From assembly GCA_014138095.1 (NCBI GenBank), contig JACGXE010000020.1, forward strand, positions 1 to 64,000: a stretch of 64,000 bases of DNA, given 5' to 3'. Shown one piece after another: positions 54,470-63,165 of this stretch (its first letter is position 1; each line of letters begins with the position of its first letter). Position numbers and translations under genes: made by a program. The DNA is from Ochrobactrum sp. RH2CCR150 (GTDB lineage Bacteria > Pseudomonadota > Alphaproteobacteria > Rhizobiales > Rhizobiaceae). A model generated the notes under the pieces. The model had not been told where the DNA came from. It saw only the letters and a list, made by a program, of their open reading frames with translations, and searched no databases.

Positions 54470-56335
54470 TTATATCTGAACCAGCGGTGTGTCTTCCTCG
54501 AAGAGGTCGGAGAGATTGTGCAGCGGGTCGTTGAGCGACCGCTTGCGGATGGTCAGAAGCGTGTTGAGCCCGTTTGCGATGCGTCTGGCATAGCCAAGAT
54601 CGTTGAGAAGCGAGCTGAGCTGCAAGCCGCTGACTTTCTCCTGCCGGTTCGCCTCGAACAGCTTTGCGCCGAAGTCGCGCTCGAAGTCTTTGACCTTCTC
54701 GATGAAAGCCTGCTGGTGGGCGTCCCATTTGTCGCTGGCGGCATCGGCGCGGCTCAGCACGCGGACCTCATGCAGCACATTGACCAAATGTTCGCGCAGT
54801 TCCACATAGGCGTCCCGTGCCGGTGAATTGGTCTGCCGGAGATAGAAGCCGAGATTCTTCTGGAGATGCTTGGCGTCCTTGACGATTTCCGCCATTTGCA
54901 GCGCGATGACCTGACCGGTCATCCAGAAATTCTGCTGGTCCGCGTTGTTCCCGGGATCGACCTTGCCGATGAAGCTCAATATGTCGCCATAGACGCCCTT
55001 GATATAGAGCCGATAGAGCAGATCGGCATCGACATAATCGACGTCGGGGGCGGCGCGCATGATGGCCTCATCATGCCTGGCGCGATTGATTTCGCTGACC
55101 GGCAGATAGAGCGCGTGGCAGATAACCTCGACGCTCAGGCGGCCAAGATGCTGCAACTCATGCACGAGCGCCTGCGCAGCTGTTTCGGGCGAACTGAGCG
55201 CCGACTTGTCGAGGTAACGGGCGCGCAGCGCGTTTTCAGGAAGATCAGGCGAGCCTGCCGGAATGAGAACACGCGGCTCCGGCCTGTCCGGCAGCACGCG
55301 TTCCAGAAACCGGGTGAACGGGACAAGGGCAGGCCAGAAGATCAGCACGCCCAAAATGTTGAACTCGCTGTTGAAGATCGCGAGCTGGATTAGCTGATTG
55401 TCACCGACGCCCATTGCCTGCGAAAGCCATACCGCAAGGCGAACCAGCATGCCCATCAGGATCAGCGAAATACAGGCGGTGATGACATTGAAAATCACAT
55501 GCGCCAGCGCAAGCCGCTGACCGCTGCGGTTGCCGCCGAGTGCACCGGCAATGCCGGTGGTGACGCTGCTGCCGACATTGGCCCCGATGGCGATCGCAGC
55601 CGATTGCCAGAGATCGACTTGCCCCAGACCAAGTGCTGCAAGCGTTAGCATCAGGGTCGCATGGGTCGATTGCAGCAGTAGGGTCAGCACGAGGCCGATA
55701 CCTGCGAAGATGACCTGACCAAGCCAGCCGTCGATCCTGTATTGGGCGAGATCGAAATTTTCGGTGACGACGGAAAACCCCTGCTTGATGCCGTCAATGC
55801 CGAGGAAAATGAAGGCGATGCCGAGCAGAATGCGCCCGATGGCCTTGATTTTCGGGCCGAAGAAACTCGCCAGCACGCCGAACACCATCAGCGGCAGCGC
55901 CAGCGACGACAGGCTGAAATTTTGTCCGGCCAGCGACAGCAGCCATATTCCGGTTGCCGAGCCCAAATTTGCGCCGAAGATGATGGATATGCCCGCGGCG
56001 AGTGAGATGAGGCCGGTGGTAATGAAGGCGATGGTCATCAGCGAAACAAGCGTGCTCGATTGCATCACCGTTGCGCCGACCAGCCCGACCAGCAGACTTT
56101 TCCACGAGGTGGACGTACCGCGCGCCAGCATGCGTTCCAAGGCGCTGCCTGCCAGATTGCGCAAGCCTTCTTCAAGACATTGCATGCCGAACAGGAAAAT
56201 AGCCAGTCCAGCGCAGAGCGTCAGCCAGCTTTCATTGAGCCAGAAACTATAGCCGAGAATGGCGATGAGTATCAGACCAAGAAAGCGCGCTGCCTTCTGA
56301 CCCACTCCATTTTCCGACGACACGAGAGCTGCCAT
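54470..56335 (-). CDS. Na/Pi-cotransporter family protein with PhoU-like C-terminal domain
   Basis: This is a 621-residue protein. The N-terminal half is a two-repeat Na+/Pi cotransporter (NptA/PF02690 type) with the glutamine-serine signatures GATVMQSSTLVSLM and LLLQSTHATLML, and GANVGSSVTTG. From about residue 370 the protein turns helical and charged, with a PhoU-like domain (ALVHELQHLGRLSVEVICHAL to the end). Family members export or import phosphate with sodium. There is no phosphate regulator or other phosphate gene nearby. It converges on urease. Confidence 0.87.
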   Translation of the reverse strand: MAALVSSENGVGQKAARFLGLILIAILGYSFWLNESWLTLCAGLAIFLFGMQCLEEGLRNLAGSALERMLARGTSTSWKSLLVGLVGATVMQSSTLVSLMTIAFITTGLISLAAGISIIFGANLGSATGIWLLSLAGQNFSLSSLALPLMVFGVLASFFGPKIKAIGRILLGIAFIFLGIDGIKQGFSVVTENFDLAQYRIDGWLGQVIFAGIGLVLTLLLQSTHATLMLTLAALGLGQVDLWQSAAIAIGANVGSSVTTGIAGALGGNRSGQRLALAHVIFNVITACISLILMGMLVRLAVWLSQAMGVGDNQLIQLAIFNSEFNILGVLIFWPALVPFTRFLERVLPDRPEPRVLIPAGSPDLPENALRARYLDKSALSSPETAAQALVHELQHLGRLSVEVICHALYLPVSEINRARHDEAIMRAAPDVDYVDADLLYRLYIKGVYGDILSFIGKVDPGNNADQQNFWMTGQVIALQMAEIVKDAKHLQKNLGFYLRQTNSPARDAYVELREHLVNVLHEVRVLSRADAASDKWDAHQQAFIEKVKDFERDFGAKLFEANRQEKVSGLQLSSLLNDLGYARRIANGLNTLLTIRKRSLNDPLHNLSDLFEEDTPLVQI

Positions 56336-56504
56336 GGTTGCTGTCTTTGTTTCCTTCGTGCGGGGAGATGTTTCGGTATTGCAGCCCGTCGGTTAATTTC
56401 CGCGCCTTCGGGTGAAGTATTGATTGATGATAGGCAGCTCGTCCCGAAAGCGCTATCCGAAAAATTTCGACATGAGAATTCCGATGGTGAAATTCGTTTC
56501 AACT

Positions 56505-56536
56505 GAATTAATTTGAATTGCAAACCAAATTAATTC
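56505..56536. promoter_or_regulatory. Inverted-repeat operator upstream of marR-FUSC
   Basis: GAATTAATTTG at 56505-56515 is repeated in perfect inversion at 56526-56536 with a 10-base spacer, ending 16 bases before the MarR start. The arrangement (two arms about two helical turns apart, over the promoter) fits self-repression by the MarR protein. Confidence 0.75.
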
Positions 56537-56552
56537 ATGCTCTATTGCAGCT

Positions 56553-57026
56553 ATGCAATCCAATTCATTTTCTCCACGATCCCAGTTCGGGATCCGCTTT
56601 TCGTTGCTTGCCCGGCGCTGGCGGCGTGCGCTTGACGCGCGGCTTGCCGAAGCGGGGCTGTCCGATGCCACCTGGGTGCCGCTGATTCATCTTCAGGCCA
56701 CCGGGGGTGGCGTGACGCAGAAGGAACTCGCCGCACTGGTCGGCATCGACGGGTCGAGCCTTGTGCGACTTCTCGACATTTTGTGTCGTCAGGAACTGGT
56801 CGAACGCCGGGTCGATGAGAACGACAACCGCGCGCGGTTGATCTTCCTCACGCCGAAGGGGGAGCAGCGGGTGGCCGAAATCCGGCGCGAACTGGCCAAG
56901 GGTGAGGAAGACATGCTGGCGGATATTTCCGATGCGGATCTGGCTGCCATGCTTGACCATTTTGACTCTATCGAGAAGCGCCTCGCGGCCAACCAGCTGA
57001 GACGCGCACAGGAAACCGGAGAATGA
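56553..57026 (+). CDS. MarR-family regulator of the FUSC efflux gene
   Basis: This 157-residue winged-helix protein has a DNA-binding core VTQKELAALVGIDGSSLVRLLDILCRQELVERRVDENDNRARLIFLTPKG, the MarR signature with DxRxR in the wing. The N-terminal and C-terminal helices would form the dimer. It overlaps the FUSC gene by four bases (ATGA). Pairs of MarR repressor with FUSC or EmrAB efflux genes usually respond to aromatic acids or toxic phenolics. The inducer here is unknown. Confidence 0.9.
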   Translation: MQSNSFSPRSQFGIRFSLLARRWRRALDARLAEAGLSDATWVPLIHLQATGGGVTQKELAALVGIDGSSLVRLLDILCRQELVERRVDENDNRARLIFLTPKGEQRVAEIRRELAKGEEDMLADISDADLAAMLDHFDSIEKRLAANQLRRAQETGE

Positions 57027-58144
57027 GCACTGAAACCTCCATGGCGGAGTCGGCCCGCAGGCTGGACGCCGCACGCCAGCTTTTGAAGCGGCAACAGTTT
57101 CAGGAGAGCATTGCGCTTTCGCAGCAGCCTTCCATTCGCAATTCGTCGCTCGCGGGGCTTCAGTCGGCAGCCACGGCAGTCATCGCCCTGCCGCTCGTCT
57201 ATCTCTCGCCGTGGTCGCACCTGATCGGCTTTGCTTCGCTTGGCGCTCTGGTTGCTCTGTTTGGACGCTTCGCACCGCAGGCAAGCCGCAACCGTGTCGT
57301 GCTGCTATGCGCGATCTGTCAGACATTGGCCGTGCTCAGCATGTCGCTGGTCGCCGCAGCGGGCGCGCCGCTGGCCGTGCAGCTGATGCTGCTGGCCATT
57401 CTGTGCGGCGTCTTCTGTTTCGTGACCACCACCGGAAAGTTTGGCCCTCCCGGAGCGTTGATTTTCATTTTCGCAGCCGGTGCATCGATGAGCCATTCTG
57501 TCACCGTGCAGCAGACCATGGAACGCACAGCTGCAACTGCACTTGTTGCGCTGCTGGCCTGCTTGATCTGCATGCTGACGGAATATTTCCGCCATAAGGC
57601 CAGCCCGGACAAGCCTTTCCCTGCCGAACCGTTGCGGCCGGTCCGTCACCGGTTGATCGCGGCCACGCGCGTGGCCTTCGGCGCGGGCGTGGCCGCCTTT
57701 GCCGTCTTCGCGATGGGTGTGGCGCACCCGGCCTGGGCGGCCATGGGCGCTGTTGCCGTGATGCAGGGCGCGCATTTGCATATCAATATGAACCGCGCCT
57801 TGCAGCGTATGGTCGGCACGCTTCTGGGCGCGGTCGTTGCCTGGATGATCCTGACACATGCCCCGTCCATATGGACGCTGATTGCGATACTGGCGCTTCT
57901 GCAATTCGCAACTGAAGTGATCATCGGCTCCAATTATGCTCTGGGGCAAATTCTGGTCACGCCTATGGCGTTGCTGATGACCTATATCGCTGCGCCCGGT
58001 CTGGACGGGGTTGATATGGTGTCGGAGCGGGTGCTGGACACATTGCTCGGTGCGGGTATCGGCATCGTCTTTTCCGTACTGTTTTCAACGCAGGACGACC
58101 GGGCCTATCTCGCCGAGCATCATACAAAAAGAACGCAACGCTGA
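57023..58144 (+). CDS. FUSC-family membrane protein (aromatic acid/fusaric acid exporter-like)
   Basis: This is a 373-residue inner-membrane protein. After a soluble N-terminal leader of about 45 residues (QPSIRNSSLAGLQSA), about ten hydrophobic segments are arranged as two FUSC-like halves. The second holds RVAFGAGVAAFAVFAMGVAHPAWAAM and QRMVGTLLGAVVAWMIL, the typical FUSC_2 motif. The large cytoplasmic domain of AaeB-type exporters is missing, so it resembles short FUSC proteins. It is coupled to the MarR gene. Export of an aromatic or weak acid is inferred from family membership. Confidence 0.82.
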   Translation: MSTETSMAESARRLDAARQLLKRQQFQESIALSQQPSIRNSSLAGLQSAATAVIALPLVYLSPWSHLIGFASLGALVALFGRFAPQASRNRVVLLCAICQTLAVLSMSLVAAAGAPLAVQLMLLAILCGVFCFVTTTGKFGPPGALIFIFAAGASMSHSVTVQQTMERTAATALVALLACLICMLTEYFRHKASPDKPFPAEPLRPVRHRLIAATRVAFGAGVAAFAVFAMGVAHPAWAAMGAVAVMQGAHLHINMNRALQRMVGTLLGAVVAWMILTHAPSIWTLIAILALLQFATEVIIGSNYALGQILVTPMALLMTYIAAPGLDGVDMVSERVLDTLLGAGIGIVFSVLFSTQDDRAYLAEHHTKRTQR

Positions 58145-58306
58145 TTGCGCTGCGAGCGGATTAATTCCATTCGTTTTGTAGAAAATAGAAAATGCTTTCC
58201 CTATTCGGGGTGAGAAGGCAGTCGTCGGCTTTGAACGCTGCGGCTTAGCGTGACACCATTCCTTCACGTCTGGCCGGTCAATCGGACAGGCGATGACCGC
58301 AATGAA

Positions 58307-58861
58307 ATGATGGTGGCAAGCATGGGCGAAAAAGCGTTGAGACTGGTGGAAGATACAGCGGATATCGCTGTTTCACCCGATGAGCTGAAGGCTGCAATGC
58401 GGCAATTGGCTGGCGGCGTCAGCGTTGTTACCGCCGGCTTTGGCGATGGGCGCACCGGTGCGACCGTTACCTCCGCGACCGCACTTTCGGTTGATCCGCC
58501 GACGATCATCGTCAACATCAATCGCGGTTCGTCGGTCTGGCCTGCTATCAGCCGCCATAACCATTTCTGCGTCAATGTGCTGTCGGCTGCACAGCAGCCG
58601 ATTGCGGACCGCTTCGCGGGCAAGGATGGTATCAAGGGCGTTGCGCGTTATGCCGATGCGGAATGGTACACGCTGGAAAGCGGTGCACTGGCGCTGACAG
58701 GCGCTCTGGCCGCCGTCGATTGCGCCGTCGAAGACGTCATCGAGCGGCACACCCATGCCATTATCATCGGTCGTGTTCTGAAAATCGTGGCAGGTGGCGG
58801 CGAGCCGCTGGTCTATCACAATGGCGGCTACCGGCTGCTGGACCTGTTGTCAGGCGCTTAA
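58307..58861 (+). CDS. Flavin reductase-domain protein
   Basis: This is a protein of about 184 residues with the flavin reductase-like (FMN-binding split barrel) domain: MRQLAGGVSVVTAGFGDGRTGATVTSATALSVDPPTIIVNINRGSS, then HNHFCVNVLSA and HTHAIIIGRVL. Members supply reduced flavin to two-component monooxygenases. Two such monooxygenases lie at 38384-41028 without a reductase, so they are possible partners in trans. The start is uncertain: ATG codons at 58307, 58310 and 58322 and a GTG at 58250 are all in frame. It is in no clear operon. Its end overlaps the convergent Rrf2 gene by 12 bases. Confidence 0.85.
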   Translation: MMVASMGEKALRLVEDTADIAVSPDELKAAMRQLAGGVSVVTAGFGDGRTGATVTSATALSVDPPTIIVNINRGSSVWPAISRHNHFCVNVLSAAQQPIADRFAGKDGIKGVARYADAEWYTLESGALALTGALAAVDCAVEDVIERHTHAIIIGRVLKIVAGGGEPLVYHNGGYRLLDLLSGA

Positions 58862-59314
58862 CCTGGCCCACTCCGGCGCGGTGCTGTCGTCTTCGAGGCC
58901 ACCGTTACGCGCGAATTGTTCCAGTGTCATTGTGTCGAGAACACCAGCGATGGCTTCGCGCACGAGCAGCATCGACCGGCGCACCTGACAGGCGCGGTGA
59001 TCTTCACAGTCTTCGCAGGGCTGATAGGCCATGCGGCTTGCGCAGCGGATGGGTGCGAGCGGTCCGTCGAGAACGCGGACCACCTGGCCTATCGTGACAT
59101 CGGCTGCCGGTTTGGAAAGGCTATAGCCGCCGCCGGGGCCTTTCTTGGAGCGCAGGATGCCATCGTTGCGCAGTTCCAGAAGAATGGCGTCGAGAAATTT
59201 CTTGGAGATATTGTTCTTGGAAGCAATCTCGGCGACGAAAGCGCTTTCGCCGGGTTCAAGCAAGGCAAGATGCGCCAGCGCTTTCAAACCATATTTGCCC
59301 TTCTTCGTCAGCAT
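58850..59314 (-). CDS. Rrf2-family transcriptional regulator with four clustered cysteines
   Basis: This is a 154-residue regulator. The N-terminal winged helix is MLTKKGKYGLKALAHLALLE, then FVAEIASKNNISKKFLDAILLELRNDGILRSKKGPGGGYSLSK, the typical Rrf2 wing. Near residue 100-120 four cysteines occur in the pattern C-x8-C-x2-C-x5-C. Rrf2 proteins such as IscR, NsrR and RirA bind an iron-sulfur cluster through such residues. ATG 59314 follows GGAG. It is 74 bases downstream of the ATPase gene of the iron importer, on the same strand, so it may sense iron, oxygen or redox state for it. It is not RirA by sequence. Confidence 0.87.
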   Translation of the reverse strand: MLTKKGKYGLKALAHLALLEPGESAFVAEIASKNNISKKFLDAILLELRNDGILRSKKGPGGGYSLSKPAADVTIGQVVRVLDGPLAPIRCASRMAYQPCEDCEDHRACQVRRSMLLVREAIAGVLDTMTLEQFARNGGLEDDSTAPEWARLSA

Positions 59315-59388
59315 GAACACTCCACCGATAGTCGCCAATGGCTGGTTGCGCATGCTTTTGCACGAAATCGAGCGAATAGATAGTCTAT

Positions 59389-60147
59389 TTACAGGTAATA
59401 GACTCCGATCCGCTTCCCGCCGATGATTTCAACCGCGATCTCCATATCGTAAATGTCGCTCAGAATTTCCGGATGGATCAGTTCGTCCGGCGTTCCCTGA
59501 TGGGCGACCTTGCCATTGCGCATGGCAACGATATGGTTGGAATAGCACGACGCGAAGTTGATATCATGCAGCACCAGCACGACCGTCTTGCCAAGCTCAT
59601 CGGCAGCGCGGCGCAGCAGTTTCATCATCGATGCCGCGTGTTTCATATCGAGATTATTGAGTGGCTCATCAAGAAGCACATAGTCCGTATCCTGACAGAG
59701 CACCATTGCCACAAAGGCGCGCTGACGTTGACCGCCGGACAGTTCATCCAGAAAGCGCTCGCTTAAGCTTTCAAGGCCAAGATAACCGATGGCCTGTTCC
59801 ACATGCTTGCGGTCTTCGCTGTTCGGTCGGCCTTTGGAATAGGGATAGCGCCCGAATGTCACGAGGTCGCGCACGGTCAGGCGTGAATTGATGGCGTTTT
59901 CCTGTCGCAGAATCGACAGTCGTTTTGCCAGCACATCGCCCGATGTGGTGGTGACATCGAGACCGTCCACGGTCACGCGGCCCTTGTCCATCGGCAAAAG
60001 GCGGCTGATCATGGAAAGCAGCGTCGATTTGCCAGCGCCATTGGGGCCGATGATCGATGTCACTCCGCCCGCGGTTAAGCGCAGGGACACGTCATCGACG
60101 ACAAGCGCGCCGCTATAGGATTTGCTGACTTGGCTTATTTCGATCAA
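59389..60147 (-). CDS. Ferric-siderophore ABC transporter ATP-binding protein (catecholate type)
   Basis: This is a 252-residue FepC/FecE-like ATPase. Walker A GPNGAGKST and the LRQENAINSRLTVRDLV Q-loop region are clear. The signature [19 protein letters not shown] and LHDINFASC complete the cassette. The start is the TTG whose bases overlap the TGA stop of the permease gene (TTGA), with AGGGGAAA upstream. The open frame upstream of it is read through from the permease gene. It resembles the YclP/FatE group used with FatB-type binding proteins. Confidence 0.9.
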   Translation of the reverse strand: MIEISQVSKSYSGALVVDDVSLRLTAGGVTSIIGPNGAGKSTLLSMISRLLPMDKGRVTVDGLDVTTTSGDVLAKRLSILRQENAINSRLTVRDLVTFGRYPYSKGRPNSEDRKHVEQAIGYLGLESLSERFLDELSGGQRQRAFVAMVLCQDTDYVLLDEPLNNLDMKHAASMMKLLRRAADELGKTVVLVLHDINFASCYSNHIVAMRNGKVAHQGTPDELIHPEILSDIYDMEIAVEIIGGKRIGVYYL

Positions 60148-61097
60148 CGTGCATTTCCCCTGACAAGAAGGATAATGAAGACGAGACCGCCCAGGAATTC
60201 GATGATGACGCTGAGCGCGGTATTGAAGGCAAAGGCCCGTTCGAGAATGGTCTGGCCACCGACAATGCAAATGATGGCCAGAAGAACGGCAATCGGCAGA
60301 ACGACGCGATGTTTCCCCGTGCCGGCAAGCATATAGGCGAGATTGGCAACAAGCAGGCCGAAGAAGGTGATTGGTCCGACGAGCGCGGTCGAAACAGCGA
60401 CAAGCACCGTGACCATCAGCAGGATGAGCCGCACCACACGGCGATGATCGACGCCAAGATTGATGGCAGGCTCGCGTCCGAGCGCCAGCACGTCAAAGAC
60501 ATGTAACAGCCGCCAGCCATAGAGCGACACGGCAGCGACGATAATCGCCGAGAGCGTCAGAATATCGGCGTTGATCGTGTTGAAACTGGCAAAGAAGCGG
60601 TCCTGCAAGACAGCGAAAAGGTCCGGATCTAGCATCCGCTGCATGAGATTGGACAGGCTGCGGAAGAACACGCCGCATATAATGCCGACCAGCATCACCA
60701 GATGCAGGCTGCGCGCCGCGCCTGAAAACAGCCAGTAATAGAGCGAACCCGCAAACAGCACCATCACCACCGTTTCAGTGATGAAGCGCATGTTCGGCCC
60801 GATCCAGTCGATATGCACCGCCCCGAAGAAAAACACGATGACGGTCTGGATCAGAATATAGAGCGCATCGAAGCCCATGATGGACGGCGTCAGAATGCGA
60901 TTGTTGGTGACGGTCTGAAACAGCACGGTCGATACTGCAATGGAATAAGCCACCAGCACCATGGCGGCCAGTTTTGTGCCGCGGAAGGACAGGATGAAAG
61001 ACCAGCTGCCCTTTGCACCGATCGTCATAAAGGCGATGGCGGCAAGAAGGGCAATCACGCCTAGAACGGGGATGAGGATCGCGGGACGTCTAAGCAA
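60144..61097 (-). CDS. Ferric-siderophore ABC permease, subunit 2 (FecCD/FatC type)
   Basis: This 317-residue permease has about nine membrane segments. FatC-type features include NNRILTPSIMGFDALYILIQT, ALGREPAINLGVDHRRV and STALVGPITFFGLLVANLAY, matching the FecCD family's gate loop. It begins at a TTG inside the end of the upstream permease gene (overlap of eight bases) and ends in the ATPase start. This reflects tight translational coupling of the three genes. Confidence 0.88.
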   Translation of the reverse strand: MLRRPAILIPVLGVIALLAAIAFMTIGAKGSWSFILSFRGTKLAAMVLVAYSIAVSTVLFQTVTNNRILTPSIMGFDALYILIQTVIVFFFGAVHIDWIGPNMRFITETVVMVLFAGSLYYWLFSGAARSLHLVMLVGIICGVFFRSLSNLMQRMLDPDLFAVLQDRFFASFNTINADILTLSAIIVAAVSLYGWRLLHVFDVLALGREPAINLGVDHRRVVRLILLMVTVLVAVSTALVGPITFFGLLVANLAYMLAGTGKHRVVLPIAVLLAIICIVGGQTILERAFAFNTALSVIIEFLGGLVFIILLVRGNAR

Positions 61098-62067
61098 GGC
61101 GCGAACCCCGCCGCAACAGGAGATAAAGGAAGATGACGCTGCCCACGACGCCCATCATCGTCCCGATGGGGATCTCATAGGGAAAGCGGATCAGGCGACC
61201 GGCGATATCGCAGGCGAGCACCAGGCCCGCGCCGAGAACTGCGATCCACGGCAAGGCGCGGCGCATATTGTCGCCGATGAACATGCTGACGACATTGGGC
61301 ACGATCAGACCGAGAAACGGAATCATGCCGACCGTGACGACCACCGATGCGCTGACCATCGATACGATGACAAGGCCGAGCGTCACCACGCGGCGATAGT
61401 TGAGGCCAAGATTGGTGGTGAAGTCTTCGCCCAGTCCCGCAACTGTAAACCGGTCGGCGGCGATATAGGCGACGACGGTGAGGGCAAATGCGATCCACAG
61501 CAATTCGTAGCGTCCGCGCAGCACACCGGAAAAATCGCCAGTCGTCCACGAATTCAGCGATTGCAAGAGATCGAAGCGATAGGCGATGAAAGTGGTGATG
61601 GCGCTGATAACCCCGCCGAGCATGATGCCAACGAGCGGGACGACCAGCACGGAGCGAAGCGGGATACTGTGCAGGATGCGGAGAAACAGTGCCGTTCCGG
61701 CCACTGCGGTTACCGAAGCGACCAGCATCTTGACGAAGACCGGCGCTTCCGGCGCGAAAAGAATGACAAGAAGAATGCCGAGACTGGCGGATTCGACGGT
61801 TCCCGCCGTCGAAGGCTCGACGAAACGATTGCGGGTCAGCATCTGCATGATCATGCCTGCAACGGCCATCGACATGCCCGCCAGCACAATGGCGATGGTG
61901 CGCGGAATGCGGCTGACAAGCAGCAGTTCAAGCGCACTGCCGGGACTGTCGCTCGCGCTTTCACCGGGGTAAATCAGTGCATGCAGTGAAACGTCGCCGA
62001 CCCCGATAAACAGGCTGATGACAGCAAGCACGGCGACAACAACAATGGCTGCGGCTAGTCCCTTCAC
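61090..62067 (-). CDS. Ferric-siderophore ABC permease, subunit 1 (FecCD/FatD type)
   Basis: This is a 325-residue FecCD permease. The hallmark IPRTIAIVLAGMSMAVAGMIMQMLTRNRFVEPSTAGTVE is present, as are TTNLGLNYRRVV and GMIPFLGLIVPNVVSMFIGDN. I use the GTG at 62067, preceded by AGGACA. It pairs with the second permease, unlike the fused FhuB-type proteins elsewhere in the window. A hairpin lies between it and the binding-protein gene. Confidence 0.9.
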   Translation of the reverse strand: MKGLAAAIVVVAVLAVISLFIGVGDVSLHALIYPGESASDSPGSALELLLVSRIPRTIAIVLAGMSMAVAGMIMQMLTRNRFVEPSTAGTVESASLGILLVILFAPEAPVFVKMLVASVTAVAGTALFLRILHSIPLRSVLVVPLVGIMLGGVISAITTFIAYRFDLLQSLNSWTTGDFSGVLRGRYELLWIAFALTVVAYIAADRFTVAGLGEDFTTNLGLNYRRVVTLGLVIVSMVSASVVVTVGMIPFLGLIVPNVVSMFIGDNMRRALPWIAVLGAGLVLACDIAGRLIRFPYEIPIGTMMGVVGSVIFLYLLLRRGSRLA

Positions 62068-62099
62068 GCTTTGTCCTGTTCTCTTGCCTTGTCATGCAT

Positions 62100-62127
62100 C
62101 GGGCTGTCCGGCATGGCGGACAGCCCG
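62100..62127. other. GC-rich hairpin between binding-protein and permease genes
   Basis: CGGGCTGTCCG pairs perfectly with CGGACAGCCCG across a six-base loop, in the 88-base gap after the binding-protein gene. No T-run follows on the minus strand. It probably stabilises or attenuates the message so that the binding protein is made in excess. Confidence 0.65.
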
Positions 62128-62155
62128 GGTGACTGGGTCAGAAAGTGCCTGACTT

Positions 62156-63088
62156 TTACTTTGCCTTGTCGAAGACTTCCGACAATTGGTCGATGGTGCC
62201 ATGCAGGCCATTGAGGCCGCCGCCGACGAGATACCAGTTCTGCGACTTCAGATAGACGATCTGGTCTTTCTTCGCTGCGGTGGTCTGGCGAACAAGATCA
62301 TTGTCCAGAACCTGCTTCGCGGAATTGCCCTCGCGACCGATGGCGGCGTCGCGGTCGATCACGAACAACCAGTCAGGGTTGGTCTTGAGAATGAATTCCT
62401 GGCTGATCGGCTGGCCATGATTGCCTTTGGTCGTCAGGTCGGCTGCGGCAGGCGTCACGCCATAGGCGTCATGCAGCATGCCAAAGCGCGAGCCGGGACC
62501 ATAGGCGCTCATCTTGCCGCCGGTGGTGAGGATCAGAAGACCTGTGCCCTTGCCAGCGGTCTTCTGCTTCAGCGCGGCGACATCGGCGTTGAGCTTTTCG
62601 ATTTCAGCCTTGGCTTCCGCTTCCTTGCCGAAGATCTGGCCGAGCTTTTCAACATTGGCTTCGGTGCCGCCGATGAGGTCTTTTGCAGAAACCGTCAGAT
62701 CGATGGTCGGAGCAATCTTTGCGAGTTCCGGATATTTGGCTGCCGAACGACCGCCGACAATGATGAGATCCGGCTCGGCGGCATTGATGGCTTCGTAGTC
62801 GGGTTCGAACAGCGTGCTGACTTTCGGATAATCGTCGGACTGGTACTTCTTGAGGAAGTCCGGGGCGGTGACCAGTGTCGGCACGCCCGAAACCTTGACG
62901 CCGAGGCGGTCGAGATTGTCCAGCGACGCGAGATCGAGCACGATTACCTTGGCCGGGGAAGCAGGTACTGCCGTTTCACCCTGCGCATGCTTGACGGTAA
63001 TGTCGGCAGCGCTGGCGGCGGATGCCAGAGAAAGAGCCATGACGGCTGCGCCACAGAGGCGGGCGACATGTTGGCCGAAATTCATCAT
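62156..63088 (-). CDS. Ferric-siderophore periplasmic binding protein (FatB/YclQ-like)
   Basis: This 310-residue binding protein has a Sec signal peptide (VMALSLASAASAADI). Landmarks are KVIVLDLASLDNLDRLGVKVSGV, EPDYEAINAAEPDLIIVGGRSA, a long helix AEIEKLNADVAALKQKTA, LTTGGKMSAYGPGSRFGM and DWLFVIDRDAAIGREG. These are typical of the YclQ/FatB/CeuE class, which binds catecholate or mixed siderophores such as petrobactin, anguibactin or bis-catechols. The AAAGGA site precedes ATG 63088. It lies 77 bases after the esterase gene on the same strand. Confidence 0.9.
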   Translation of the reverse strand: MMNFGQHVARLCGAAVMALSLASAASAADITVKHAQGETAVPASPAKVIVLDLASLDNLDRLGVKVSGVPTLVTAPDFLKKYQSDDYPKVSTLFEPDYEAINAAEPDLIIVGGRSAAKYPELAKIAPTIDLTVSAKDLIGGTEANVEKLGQIFGKEAEAKAEIEKLNADVAALKQKTAGKGTGLLILTTGGKMSAYGPGSRFGMLHDAYGVTPAAADLTTKGNHGQPISQEFILKTNPDWLFVIDRDAAIGREGNSAKQVLDNDLVRQTTAAKKDQIVYLKSQNWYLVGGGLNGLHGTIDQLSEVFDKAK

Positions 63089-63165
63089 GATGCACAATCC
63101 TTTCGTCAATCCTGTGCTTTATAGTCCAGTTTTCCGCAGGTCAAAGCCCGACGGATAAAAAACGC

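Noticed and set aside
60961..61989. 342-codon plus-strand frame rich in Asp, His and Arg
   Set aside because: It is opposite an FecCD permease. The polar composition is the expected complement of hydrophobic codons.
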